Origin: Gammaproteobacteria bacterium
GTDB lineage: Bacteria > Pseudomonadota > Gammaproteobacteria > Ga0077536
Assembly: GCA_024234975.1 (NCBI GenBank)
Contig: JACKNH010000024.1
Span: 1 to 61,391, forward strand
Direction of reading: 5' to 3'
DNA length: 61,391 bases
The notes below the pieces were generated by a model. That model did no database searches and was not told the origin of the DNA. It worked only from the letters and a program-made list of their open reading frames with translations. Made by a program: the position numbers and the translations under genes. Positions 16,142-24,762 of this stretch are shown one piece after another (within the stretch, counting starts at the first letter, position 1; every line of letters starts with the position of its first letter).

Positions 16142-16157
16142 CGCAGGTCGACCTGCG
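16142..16157. promoter_or_regulatory. 16-bp perfect palindrome in the acpP leader
   Basis: CGCAGGTCGACCTGCG is a perfect palindrome between the predicted acpP promoter and its ribosome site. It could be an operator or a leader hairpin that affects translation of acpP. Confidence 0.4.
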
Positions 16158-16165
16158 GAGGTGCT

Positions 16166-16193
16166 AGTTTATTGAAAACGTCCCAACATGCAA
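16166..16193 (-). promoter_or_regulatory. acpP: Predicted sigma-70 promoter of acpP
   Basis: On the minus strand TTGCAT (16188-16193), 16 bases, then TAAACT (16166-16171), with the start expected about 50 bases before the acpP ATG. The 157-bp fabG-acpP gap is the largest in this cluster, which fits an internal promoter for a highly expressed gene. Confidence 0.5.
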
Positions 16194-16273
16194 GCGATCA
16201 CGCGATCACAAACAACTGTTGGTGTGAATGATAACATCATGTTTTTGATGGATTAAGTCTTTCCCGCACCGGG

Positions 16274-17020
16274 TCAGGCCATGAACATCCCCCCATTGAC
16301 GTGCAGTGTTTCGCCGGTGATGTAACCGGCGCTGTCTGAAGCAAGGAACAGGATCGCCGCCGCAACTTCTTCCACCGCGCCAAAGCGATTGACGGGGATC
16401 TGCTTGAGCATGGTCGTCTTGATATCATCGCTCAGGTCTTTGGTCATATCGGTGTCGATGAAGCCCGGCGCAACCGCATTGACGGTGATATTGCGGTTGC
16501 CAATCTCGCGCGCCAAGGACTTGGTGAAGCCGACGATGCCAGCCTTGCTGGCGGCATAATTCGCTTGTCCGGCATTGCCAATGGAACCGACCACGGACGT
16601 GATATTGATGATGCGGCCAAAGCGCGCTTTGACCATCGGCCGCAGAATCTGCCGGCAAAGGGCAAACGTTCCGGTGAGATTGGCGGCAATCACCGCATCC
16701 CACTCCTCGTCCTTCATCCGCAGCAGCAGGTTGTCGCGCGTGATGCCGGCGTTGTTGATCAGGATGGACGGCGTGGCCTGCATTTCGGCCAGCGAACCAA
16801 AGAACGGCTCGATCGAGGCGCGGTCCGTCACATTCAGTTTGAGGCCCTGGCCAGGCTGAGCGGCGCCTGCCAGGTAAGCTGTGATGGCGGCAGCGCCGGC
16901 GTCGGAGGTTGCCGTACCGATGACGTGCGCGCCCGCTTTGGCAAAGGCTTCGGCAATGCCGCGCCCAATGCCGCGGCTGGCGCCGGTCACCAGCGCCGTC
17001 TTGTTTGAAAAATCATGCAT
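16274..17020 (-). CDS. fabG: 3-oxoacyl-ACP reductase
   Basis: 248 residues, classical short-chain dehydrogenase. NADPH site GASRGIGRGIAEAF, NNAG in LINNAGITRDN, and the Ser-Tyr-Lys set in ITSVVGSIGNAGQANYAASKAG. It reduces 3-oxoacyl-ACP after each condensation. The ATG at 17020 overlaps the end of fabD by 8 bases. A TTG two codons upstream is the only competing start. Confidence 0.97.
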   Translation of the reverse strand: MHDFSNKTALVTGASRGIGRGIAEAFAKAGAHVIGTATSDAGAAAITAYLAGAAQPGQGLKLNVTDRASIEPFFGSLAEMQATPSILINNAGITRDNLLLRMKDEEWDAVIAANLTGTFALCRQILRPMVKARFGRIINITSVVGSIGNAGQANYAASKAGIVGFTKSLAREIGNRNITVNAVAPGFIDTDMTKDLSDDIKTTMLKQIPVNRFGAVEEVAAAILFLASDSAGYITGETLHVNGGMFMA

Positions 17021-17954
17021 TGGCAAGTGCTTCCATTGCTTTGGTCAGTGAATCGGGATCATTGATCGCCATACAGTTCAGCTCGCGGACGATGCGCTTG
17101 TTCAGCCCACTGAGGACCTTTCCGGGGCCGCACTCAATCATGGTTGTGATGCCGCGGGCCGCGATTGCCGCAACCGTTTCAGTCCAGCGGACAGGATGAT
17201 CCAGCTGGGCGGCAAGCGCTGCGCAGATCTCCAGCGGCGGGGTATGCGTCGAGACATCGACGTTGTGAATCACCGGAATGGATGGCTCGCATACAGCGAC
17301 CTCGGCCAGCACTTCACCGAAGCGGGTCGCGGCAGGCCCCATCAATGCGCAATGTGACGGGACGCTCATGGCCAACGCAACCACGCGCTTCGCGCCGCGT
17401 TCGCGCGCCAGATCACACGCCCGTTCGACCGCGGCGCGATGGCCACCGATCACCACCTGCCCCGGGGCGTTGTAATTCGCGCATTGGACAACTTCATCCG
17501 CCGCAGCAGTGCGGCAGAGCTCTTCCAACACGTCGTTATCGAGGCCGAGTATGGCGGCCATTCCACCGGTGCCGGCTGGCACCGCGTCCTGCATGATGCG
17601 ACCACGCTCACGGACCAGCTTGACGGCATCAGCGAAGCCCAGCGCTCCGGCGGCAGTCAACGCAGCGTATTCACCCAGGCTATGACCGGCCAATAAGGCA
17701 GGCCGTAACGTGCTGACCTGGCACCAGGCACGCCAGACGGCGATATCGGCGGCCAGCAATACCGGTTGGGTGAATTCAGTCTGGTTCAGCCTGTCTTCCG
17801 GCCCGTCGCAAATCAATTGCCAGACATCGTAGCCAAGCGCATCGGAAGCTTCGCGCATGGTTTCGCGCACGACCGGGATTTCCGCCGCCAGCGCGCCCAA
17901 CATACCTATGCTCTGCGAGCCTTGGCCGGGAAAAACAAAAGCCAGAGAATTCAT
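17013..17954 (-). CDS. fabD: Malonyl-CoA:ACP transacylase
   Basis: 313 residues. The oxyanion motif is VFPGQGSQSIGML, the nucleophile elbow is LAGHSLGEYAAL with the active Ser, and the catalytic His is in SVPSHCALM. It loads malonate onto ACP. It follows plsX directly with 23 bases between; fabH, which many gammaproteobacteria carry here, is absent, as in Pseudomonas. Confidence 0.97.
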   Translation of the reverse strand: MNSLAFVFPGQGSQSIGMLGALAAEIPVVRETMREASDALGYDVWQLICDGPEDRLNQTEFTQPVLLAADIAVWRAWCQVSTLRPALLAGHSLGEYAALTAAGALGFADAVKLVRERGRIMQDAVPAGTGGMAAILGLDNDVLEELCRTAAADEVVQCANYNAPGQVVIGGHRAAVERACDLARERGAKRVVALAMSVPSHCALMGPAATRFGEVLAEVAVCEPSIPVIHNVDVSTHTPPLEICAALAAQLDHPVRWTETVAAIAARGITTMIECGPGKVLSGLNKRIVRELNCMAINDPDSLTKAMEALANA

Positions 17955-17977
17955 TTAATTCAGGTAACCTTCTTCGT

Positions 17978-18973
17978 TCAAACGTCGTTCCGCTGCAACA
18001 ACATCTGCTCCAGCACGCTGCTGATGCGTTCCGGCACGCGCTTATCCACTTCAATGACCGCTTCCTTGATCGCATGCGAAAAAGAAAGCGCATCCGCGCT
18101 GCCATGACTCTTGACCACGATGCCGCGAAGGCCAAGCATGCTGGCGCCGTTGTAACGCCGCGGATCCAGCCGCTTGCCGAGGCGGTTCAGCACCGGAATC
18201 GCCGCTACTGCGGCCAGCTTCGTAAACAACGAGCGGGTAAATTCATCGCGCGCAGTGTGGTGAATCAACCTGGCGACCCCTTCGCTGGCTTTCAGCGCCA
18301 CGTTGCCGACGAACCCGTCGCAGACGATGACATCGACCTTGCCGCGATAGATATCGTCGCCTTCGACGTAGCCGACATAATTCAGATCGCTTGCTTCCAG
18401 CAATGCCGCGGTCTGCTTGACGCGATCGTTGCCCTTGATCTCCTCCTCGCCGACGTTCAGCAATGCAACCGTGGGCGAAGGTTTGTTTTCGATCGCGGAT
18501 GCGAGAACCGAGCCCATCACGGCAAAGCGGAACAACTCTTCGGAACCGGAATCGACATTGGCGCCCAGATCCAGCACATGGGTATGGGCGGCGATACCCG
18601 GCAAGGAAGTACATATGGCCGGACGATCGATGCCGGGCAGTGTCTTCAACACGTAGCGGGCAGTGGCCATCAAGGCACCGGTATTGCCGGCGCTGACGCA
18701 TGCACGAACGATACCTTCCTTGACCAGGTCCAATGAAACCCGCATCGAGGAATCGCGTTTGCCACGCAAGGCACTGGATGGCCGCTCATGCATTTCCACG
18801 ACCTGGCTGGCGTGAACGATCTCCACGCGGCCAGGGTATTTCGCTGCATATTTCTGCCACAGCTTGCCGACCTCGTCGCGATCACCGACCAGGGTGAGCT
18901 TCAACGAAGGGAATTCGCTGAGCGCGAACGCAGCCGCCGGCACGGTCACGGAGGGCCCGTGATCGCCGCTCAT
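17978..18973 (-). CDS. plsX: Phosphate acyltransferase PlsX
   Basis: Makes acyl-phosphate from acyl-ACP for phospholipid synthesis. The family starts with a strand of the form IAxDAMGGDHGP. Here the first canonical start (ATG at 18973) encodes the M of that motif (MSGDHGPSV). The in-frame codons before it read T-A-Q-I-S-I-A-V-D-A, exactly the missing strand. The upstream TGA is at 19010-19012, so translation would have to begin at CTG (19006) or ATC (19009). The true protein is therefore probably about 342 residues rather than 331. The rest is typical, with GNTGALMATARYVLKTLPGI and DGFVGNVALKASEG. Confidence 0.94.
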   Translation of the reverse strand: MSGDHGPSVTVPAAAFALSEFPSLKLTLVGDRDEVGKLWQKYAAKYPGRVEIVHASQVVEMHERPSSALRGKRDSSMRVSLDLVKEGIVRACVSAGNTGALMATARYVLKTLPGIDRPAICTSLPGIAAHTHVLDLGANVDSGSEELFRFAVMGSVLASAIENKPSPTVALLNVGEEEIKGNDRVKQTAALLEASDLNYVGYVEGDDIYRGKVDVIVCDGFVGNVALKASEGVARLIHHTARDEFTRSLFTKLAAVAAIPVLNRLGKRLDPRRYNGASMLGLRGIVVKSHGSADALSFSHAIKEAVIEVDKRVPERISSVLEQMLLQRNDV

Positions 18974-19081
18974 GGCATCAACTGCAATTGAGATTTGCGC
19001 GGTCAGGATTCAGCCGCCGAGTTTTCCATCAGAAATCTGACAGGAACCGCGCGCCGCTCCGCAACGCACGGTTCCACGCGA

Positions 19082-19258
19082 TCACTGTTCCTTCTGGATG
19101 ACCTGCTTGCCGCGGTAGTATCCATCCGCGCTGATATGGTGACGGCGATGCGTTTCGCCGGTGGTGGGCTCGGTCGACAGCGCCGGTTTGCCGAGCGCAT
19201 CGTGCGCACGACGCATGCCACGCTTGGACGGGGTTTTACGATTTTGCTGAACTGCCAT
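19082..19258 (-). CDS. rpmF: 50S ribosomal protein L32
   Basis: 58 residues: MAVQQNRKTPSKRGMRRAHD followed by a basic mid-section and ending HISADGYYRGKQVI plus a short tail, which is clearly L32. A strong ribosome site (aggagaaaccc) precedes the ATG. It lies between yceD and plsX, the conserved yceD-rpmF-plsX arrangement. The zinc-binding cysteines found in some L32 proteins are absent, so this is the C-minus form. Confidence 0.96.
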   Translation of the reverse strand: MAVQQNRKTPSKRGMRRAHDALGKPALSTEPTTGETHRRHHISADGYYRGKQVIQKEQ

Positions 19259-19306
19259 TTGGGTTTCTCCTGTTACTGACTTGCGCCACGCCGTGCTATG
19301 CGGCTG

Positions 19307-19819
19307 CTACTCTTGCTTCTTCAATAAATCCGCCAGATCCGCGAACGGTTTTCTGTCCGTTTCCTCTACTACAGGCGCGGCCTCTGCCACATTGGCCGGC
19401 GCACAATCTTCCTCGCTGTGGCGGGGAATCATTGGCAACGCCAGCAGAATTTCATCTTCGATCAGGTCAAGCAATGGAACCTTGTCCTCATCGGTCATCA
19501 ACAGGTAGTCGTGATCCGGCTCGAACTCCCTGCCCTGCGCTTCACTTTTCACGCAGGCATAATCCACCTGCGCTTGTACAGGTATCTCCGCGTCTTCCAG
19601 GCAGCGCTGACAAATGCCGCGCACCCTGCCACTGATCGTCCCCTTCAACCAGCGCCGACCGAATTCGTCCGTCACCGGATGCAGGTCGACCGCATAGCTT
19701 CCAACGGTGCGAAAAGGCGCCGAAACCCGCCTCAAAGCGCTGGCTGGAACTTCCGCAACCAGTGGTTTACCGGCGGTCCACAACCGGCCATCAAGGTATT
19801 CTGGAAGCCCGCTGACCAT
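19307..19819 (-). CDS. yceD: YceD-family protein (DUF177), 23S rRNA accumulation factor
   Basis: 170 residues. The DUF177 core has GTISGRVRGICQRCLEDAEIPV, with a CxxC pair, followed by acidic LLLMTDEDK and LIEDEILLALPMIPRH. E. coli YceD is needed for normal 23S rRNA levels. It is the first gene of the yceD-rpmF-plsX-fab series and diverges from maf. The 112-bp gap to maf presumably holds both promoters. Confidence 0.92.
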   Translation of the reverse strand: MVSGLPEYLDGRLWTAGKPLVAEVPASALRRVSAPFRTVGSYAVDLHPVTDEFGRRWLKGTISGRVRGICQRCLEDAEIPVQAQVDYACVKSEAQGREFEPDHDYLLMTDEDKVPLLDLIEDEILLALPMIPRHSEEDCAPANVAEAAPVVEETDRKPFADLADLLKKQE

Positions 19820-19931
19820 AAAGGCGGCGTATTATATGTCACGTATTGAATTTGTTGAACTTTTTCTGTGATCCCGGAAACCGGCCCCGAGCGGCGCCGG
19901 CGAATGCCCCACAGACAGGACCCCTGCCGAA

Positions 19932-20522
19932 ATGCCAACCCTGGTTCTTGCCTCGACCTCGCCCTACCGCCGTATGCTGCTGGACCGGTTGCGCATCCCC
20001 TACGTATGCGCAACGCCGACCACCGACGAAACCGCCCTGACCGGTGAAAACGCCGGGGATCTGGTTATCCGTCTGGCCGAGGCAAAAGCCCGTAGCGTGG
20101 CCGCGGAGTTTCCAGATGCTCTGATCATCGGGTGTGACCAGGCGGCCGAGCTCGACGGGGATATTATCGGAAAATCAGGTGGTTATGCGGGGGCATCGGC
20201 GCAGCTGGCGCGTGCCAGTGGCCGCGCCGTCACCTTCCACACCGGACTCTGCGTCTATGACGCCGCGCACGACACCATGCATACGGTGGCTGTACCGTTC
20301 ACGGTGCAGTTCCGCCATCTCACCGCCGAAGCCATCGATACCTACCTGAAACTGGAAGCGCCCTACGACTGCGCCGGGAGCTTCAAGGTGGAAGCGCTCG
20401 GAATCACCTTATTTAACAGCATGGCGGGCGATGACCCGACCTCGCTGACCGGTCTGCCCCTGATTGCCCTCACCACCCTGCTCGGCGAGGCCGGCTACGA
20501 CGTCCTGGCGCACGCCCGGTGA
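19932..20522 (+). CDS. Maf-family nucleotide pyrophosphatase (YceF type)
   Basis: 196 residues. The family N-terminus LASTSPYRRMLLDRL carries the S-R-x-x-L nucleotide motif, the general base Asp lies in IIGCDQAAELDG, and KSGGYAGASAQLARASG and AGSFKVEALGITLF are typical. YceF-type members hydrolyse 7-methyl-GTP and so keep modified nucleotides out of RNA. It is the only plus-strand gene among its neighbours but keeps the conserved position beside yceD. Confidence 0.92.
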   Translation: MPTLVLASTSPYRRMLLDRLRIPYVCATPTTDETALTGENAGDLVIRLAEAKARSVAAEFPDALIIGCDQAAELDGDIIGKSGGYAGASAQLARASGRAVTFHTGLCVYDAAHDTMHTVAVPFTVQFRHLTAEAIDTYLKLEAPYDCAGSFKVEALGITLFNSMAGDDPTSLTGLPLIALTTLLGEAGYDVLAHAR

Positions 20523-20572
20523 TGTCATTCCGCCTGACCCGGGGTCGGTGCCCGGGCCGGGCCTGAATCGCG

Positions 20573-22090
20573 TTACTTGCCCAGCTTGGGGATCGCGTGG
20601 CTGCCGTAGGACAGGCAGACGTTCTTGGTTTCCATGTAGAACTCGAAACTCCAGTCGCCACCATCGCGGCCTATGCCGCTGGCCTTCATCCCGCCAAACG
20701 GTGCGGGCAGATGACGGTTGTTTTCCGAATTCACCCAGATCATGCCGGCCTCAACATCGCGCGCCATCCGGATGCCGCGACCCAGATCATTGGTCCAGAT
20801 ATAGCCGGTCAGTCCATACGGGCTATCGTTGGCGATGGCGATGGCGTCGGCTTCATCTTCAAATGGAATTGCAGTCAACACGGGTCCGAAGATTTCCTCC
20901 TGGGCGATCCTCATCTTGTTGTCTGCCTGCGTGAACAAGGTGGGCTGAACGAACTGACCCGGTAACCCGACATCCGCCGCTTTGCCGCCGGCCGCAATGG
21001 TTGCGCCATCCTCCTGCGCGAACTTGAAATAGCTCATCACCTTTTCGAGGTGGCGCGGATGGACGAGCGGCCCGACCTCGGTCGCCGGGTCCAGTGGATG
21101 ACCCACTTTGAGTCGATTGACCCTGGCCGTGATCCGGCGCGTGAATTCATCGTAGATCGATCGCTGCACCAAGGCCCGGCTTGATGAGGTACACCGCTCG
21201 CCGTTCAGCGAATAGATCATGAACACCACGGCGTCCAACGCCCGATCCAGATCCGCATCGTCAAACACGATAACGGGGTTTTTGCCACCCAGTTCAAAAT
21301 GCAGCCGCTTCAATGTCGGCGCACTCTGCGCCTGGATCAGGGAGCCCGTGTACGATTCGCCGACGAAGGCCACGGCCTTGATCGCAGGATGTTCGGTCAA
21401 CGCTTTGCCGGCGCTCTCGCCAAACCCGTTCACGGTGTTCAACACGCCCGCTGGCAATCCGGCCTGGTGGCAAATCTCCGCCAGCAGCATAGCCGTCATC
21501 GGGCTCCATTCGGCAGGCTTGTGCACAACCGTACAGCCAGCGGCCAATGCCGGTGCAATTTTCCACGTCGACAACATGAACGGAGTATTCCACGGCGTGA
21601 TGACGCCCACAGGCCCCAATGGCAGACGAAGCGTGTAGTTCATATGCTCAGTCGCGGGCAACGAAAGGCCGTCGCCGGCACCGGGCGCAAGATCAGCGTA
21701 GTAGCGGAAATTCTCGGCGCCGCGCAGTGCGGCCTTGCTCATGAAGCGATACGCCTGCCCGGTATCCATACACTCGCACAAGGCAATCTCGTCCGCGCGC
21801 GCTTCAATGCCATCGGCGATTGCATGCAGGATTTTGCGTCGCCTGGCACCGGGTACGTTGCGCCATTCCTCGAACGCCTTGCGCGAACTTTCCGCGGCGA
21901 CATCGATATCCTGCGCGGTTCCGGCGTAGAAATTTCCGAGAAAGCTGCCGTCCACCGGTGAAGTGCTTTCGAACACGGCCGTATCGCTGCCGGGCACGAA
22001 TTCGCCATCGATGTAATGGCCGGTGGTGTGTTCCTTGAAGCGCGCGGCGTACTTGCCAAAGCGTTCAAGATTCTCTTCAAGCGTACTCAT
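20573..22090 (-). CDS. Aldehyde dehydrogenase (HpaE / 5-carboxymethyl-2-hydroxymuconate semialdehyde dehydrogenase-like)
   Basis: 505 residues, complete ALDH superfamily member. NAD site with VITPWNTPFML and KPAEWSP, catalytic Glu in LHFELGGKNPVIVF, catalytic Cys in LNGERCTSSSRA. The C-terminal segment VNSENNRHLPAPFGGMKASGIGRDGGDWSF resembles the HpaE branch of aromatic meta-cleavage enzymes. No other aromatic degradation gene is adjacent, so the true substrate is open. It sits between maf and the S49 peptidase, a place usually without such a gene, so it was probably inserted here. Confidence 0.88.
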   Translation of the reverse strand: MSTLEENLERFGKYAARFKEHTTGHYIDGEFVPGSDTAVFESTSPVDGSFLGNFYAGTAQDIDVAAESSRKAFEEWRNVPGARRRKILHAIADGIEARADEIALCECMDTGQAYRFMSKAALRGAENFRYYADLAPGAGDGLSLPATEHMNYTLRLPLGPVGVITPWNTPFMLSTWKIAPALAAGCTVVHKPAEWSPMTAMLLAEICHQAGLPAGVLNTVNGFGESAGKALTEHPAIKAVAFVGESYTGSLIQAQSAPTLKRLHFELGGKNPVIVFDDADLDRALDAVVFMIYSLNGERCTSSSRALVQRSIYDEFTRRITARVNRLKVGHPLDPATEVGPLVHPRHLEKVMSYFKFAQEDGATIAAGGKAADVGLPGQFVQPTLFTQADNKMRIAQEEIFGPVLTAIPFEDEADAIAIANDSPYGLTGYIWTNDLGRGIRMARDVEAGMIWVNSENNRHLPAPFGGMKASGIGRDGGDWSFEFYMETKNVCLSYGSHAIPKLGK

Positions 22091-22161
22091 TGCATGACTC
22101 CTGAAATTGCGACACCCGCCGCAAGCGACTTCCGTCGCCGATGTGTGCTGTTAAATTGCGA

Positions 22162-23139
22162 TCACCGCAGTATCAGGCCGGTATTGGAACGCATGAATGC
22201 GCTGACGCCAGCCCCCATGCGTTCGGCCAGTCGATCAAGATAATTCCGCCGCGGCGTGAAGTTGACGATTTCCTCGGCGCCGATGATTTCGCGCGCAACG
22301 TAACTGCTGCTGCCCAGACCGTCAACCAGTCCCAGTTCCAGACCTTGTTCGCCGGTCCATACGTAGCCGGAGAACAGATCGGCGTCGCTACTCAGACGAT
22401 CGCGGCGGCCCTTCAATACCGTGTTGATGAATTGCTGATGGATTTCATTCAACAACGTGCTGATGTGTTCGACTTCCGCCGGATCAGATGGCGAAAACGG
22501 ATCGAGAAACCCCTTGTGCTCGCCGGCCGTGTACAAACGGCGGTCGATGCCAAGCTTCTGCATGCCATCAACAAAACCGAACCCGTCCATCACCACCCCG
22601 ATGGAGCCAACGAGACTGGCCTTGTCAGCGTAGATGTCGTCTGCCGCGGAAGCGATGTAATAACCGCCCGAGGCGCACATATCCTGAATGACCGCGTACA
22701 CGGGAATGTCCGGATGCGCTTCCTTCAACCGGTAAATCTCGTCGTTGATGTAGCCCGATTGAACCGGGCTGCCGCCCGGGCTGTTGATTCGAAGTATAAC
22801 GCCGGCGGTATTGTCATGTTCGAATGCGGCGCGAAGCCCGCTGACGATGATGTCGGCGCTGGCGGCCGACTCCTGGGAGATGACGCCCTGGACATCAATC
22901 AATGCGGTGAATCGTTTGCCGCTGAGCGTCGGGTCTGACCAGAGTGCCGGCAACGAGGAAAGCAGCAGCAGGACGACCAGTCCGACCATCAGGAATCTGA
23001 AGAACAGGTTCCAACGCCGCGCGCGCCGTTGCTCGGTGAGATTCGCCATCATCACCTTTTCAATCAATGCCCGTTCCCAGCTGACCTCTGCTGCGGCGTT
23101 GGCAGCTGACTGCACGGTTTCCTTGTCCTGGTCGCTCAT
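22162..23139 (-). CDS. sppA: S49-family signal peptide peptidase (SppA 36K type)
   Basis: 325 residues. A cytoplasmic N-terminal segment precedes one membrane anchor (FFRFLMVGLVVLLLLSSLPALW), with the protease domain outside. The nucleophile Ser is in MCASGGYYIASAADDIYAD and the Lys in ADKASLVGSIGVVMDG; LRINSPGGSPVQSG is the S49 hallmark. It degrades leftover signal peptides or membrane fragments. The ATG at 23139 with AGAGAGG before it is preferred over a GTG at 23163 that overlaps the previous gene. Confidence 0.92.
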   Translation of the reverse strand: MSDQDKETVQSAANAAAEVSWERALIEKVMMANLTEQRRARRWNLFFRFLMVGLVVLLLLSSLPALWSDPTLSGKRFTALIDVQGVISQESAASADIIVSGLRAAFEHDNTAGVILRINSPGGSPVQSGYINDEIYRLKEAHPDIPVYAVIQDMCASGGYYIASAADDIYADKASLVGSIGVVMDGFGFVDGMQKLGIDRRLYTAGEHKGFLDPFSPSDPAEVEHISTLLNEIHQQFINTVLKGRRDRLSSDADLFSGYVWTGEQGLELGLVDGLGSSSYVAREIIGAEEIVNFTPRRNYLDRLAERMGAGVSAFMRSNTGLILR

Positions 23140-23152
23140 TGCGATTTCCTCT

Positions 23153-23812
23153 CTAATGCTCACTTGGTTGCCGCAGCAGCTGCGGCAACTGCGCCAGGCG
23201 ATCCAGCATCAGGTGTGGACCCAGCGCCCGTAATCGTTCAGCGGAATGCACGCCAAACGTGACCGCAGCGCTGAGGGCCCCCGCGTGCTCGGCCATTTTC
23301 AAATCATGTTCGGTGTCGCCCACCATCAACGTCCTCGCCGGGTCAATCGAGAACGCCGTACAGATATCGAGCAGCATGGTCGGGTCGGGTTTGGAGGGTG
23401 CTTCATCCGCGCAACGGGTCATGCAGAACAGCGGCGCCAGACCGGTCCGGCCGAGCGCTTCATTCAACCCGGACCGGCTTTTGCCGGTTGCAACCGCCAG
23501 CAGGTAACCGGCGTCGGTGAGCGCCTGCAATGTCTCGCGCGCACCTTCGAACAACTCCGGCGGCGCTGATTCGGCCTGCTGATAGAACACGCGATAGGCG
23601 TGACCAATGGCAATCTGACGCTGCTGGTTCAAACGCCGTCCAAGCTCGGCAATGGCGACGCCCAGTCCCAGCCCGATGACCTCACTCACCTCCTCGTTCG
23701 ATGGTGCTGGCAGATGTTGGGCCACGAAGGCCGCCTGCATGGCACGGATGATGTGGTACTTGGAATCCATCAGCGTGCCATCCCAATCGAACACAACGAG
23801 GTCGACGTTCAT
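23153..23812 (-). CDS. HAD-superfamily phosphatase (phosphoglycolate phosphatase-like)
   Basis: 219 residues. Motif I is VVFDWDGTLMDSKYH with the nucleophile Asp, motif II is AVATGKSR, and motif IV is MVGDTEHDLKMAEHAGA. It belongs with the Gph/YjjG-like HADs of subfamily IA with an alpha-helical cap. This position next to rluC is conserved in Pseudomonas. Its ATG overlaps the rluC stop (ATGA). The physiological substrate is unproven. Confidence 0.9.
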   Translation of the reverse strand: MNVDLVVFDWDGTLMDSKYHIIRAMQAAFVAQHLPAPSNEEVSEVIGLGLGVAIAELGRRLNQQRQIAIGHAYRVFYQQAESAPPELFEGARETLQALTDAGYLLAVATGKSRSGLNEALGRTGLAPLFCMTRCADEAPSKPDPTMLLDICTAFSIDPARTLMVGDTEHDLKMAEHAGALSAAVTFGVHSAERLRALGPHLMLDRLAQLPQLLRQPSEH

Positions 23813-24762
23813 CGCAGCTGCTCCATGATCTGCTTCAGGTCGGCGGGCAGCGGGGCTTTGATGGTCAGCGGCTTGCTGTGCTCGTGCGGACGCAGGGTGA
23901 TTCGCGCGGCATGCAGAAACATCCGCCGCAAACCCGCCGCCCGCATCTCTTCATTGAATGCCGGATCGCCATACTTGCGATCGCCGGCCACGGGATGCCC
24001 GGCAGCAGCCGCGTGCACTCTGATCTGATGGGTACGCCCGGTCAGCAACTCAAATTCAACCAGCGACGCCTGACCGATCGGTTTGACCGACCTCACCACC
24101 GTGTGCGCATGCTGACCTTCCGGGTCTACTTCGACCTGACGGTCCGCACTGCCCTTCTGGGTGCGTTTCAGTGGCATATCCAGGTCGCGTAGCTGGGCAG
24201 GCCAGCTTCCGGCGACAAGGGCGAGGTAGACCTTGTCAATGCCGTCACCCGCGATCTCCTGGTGCAGCCGCCGCAGAACACGCATGTCCTTGGCCAGTAC
24301 GAGACATCCCGAGGTTTCCCGGTCGAGTCGGTGCACGAGTTCGAGCACCGGTGCATGGGGACGCAGTGCGCGCATCACATCAATCACCCCCCAGCGCAAA
24401 CCGGAACCACCGTGAACCGCCATCCCGGCAGGCTTGTCGATCACGATGATTGCGTCGTCCTCGAACAGAATGGACTGCTCGACCGCAGTGAGCATGTTCG
24501 CCGGGATCGGTACTTCGACGGAACGCGGTGCATCGTCGCCCACCCGCAGTGGCGGAATCCGGACCTGGTCATTGGTCTTTAGTTTGCGGTCCGGCTTTGC
24601 ACGCCCTCCATTCACACGAACTTCGCCGCTGCGCAGCATGCGGTAAATGCGCGACTTCGGCACGTCGCGCAGGCGCGAGGTCAGGAAATTGTCGATGCGC
24701 CGTCCGTCATCGGCATCCGTCACGGTCACTACAGTGGCTTTGGTAGGAGGCGCAGCTAACAT
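23809..24762 (-). CDS. rluC: 23S rRNA pseudouridine synthase RluC
   Basis: 317 residues: an N-terminal S4 RNA-binding domain (IDNFLTSRLRDVPKSRIYRM) and the RsuA/RluC catalytic domain with the Asp nucleophile in VHRLDRETSGCLVLAKD. It modifies U955, U2504 and U2580 in E. coli numbering. It diverges from rne with a 513-bp gap, as in E. coli and Pseudomonas. Confidence 0.95.
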   Translation of the reverse strand: MLAAPPTKATVVTVTDADDGRRIDNFLTSRLRDVPKSRIYRMLRSGEVRVNGGRAKPDRKLKTNDQVRIPPLRVGDDAPRSVEVPIPANMLTAVEQSILFEDDAIIVIDKPAGMAVHGGSGLRWGVIDVMRALRPHAPVLELVHRLDRETSGCLVLAKDMRVLRRLHQEIAGDGIDKVYLALVAGSWPAQLRDLDMPLKRTQKGSADRQVEVDPEGQHAHTVVRSVKPIGQASLVEFELLTGRTHQIRVHAAAAGHPVAGDRKYGDPAFNEEMRAAGLRRMFLHAARITLRPHEHSKPLTIKAPLPADLKQIMEQLR

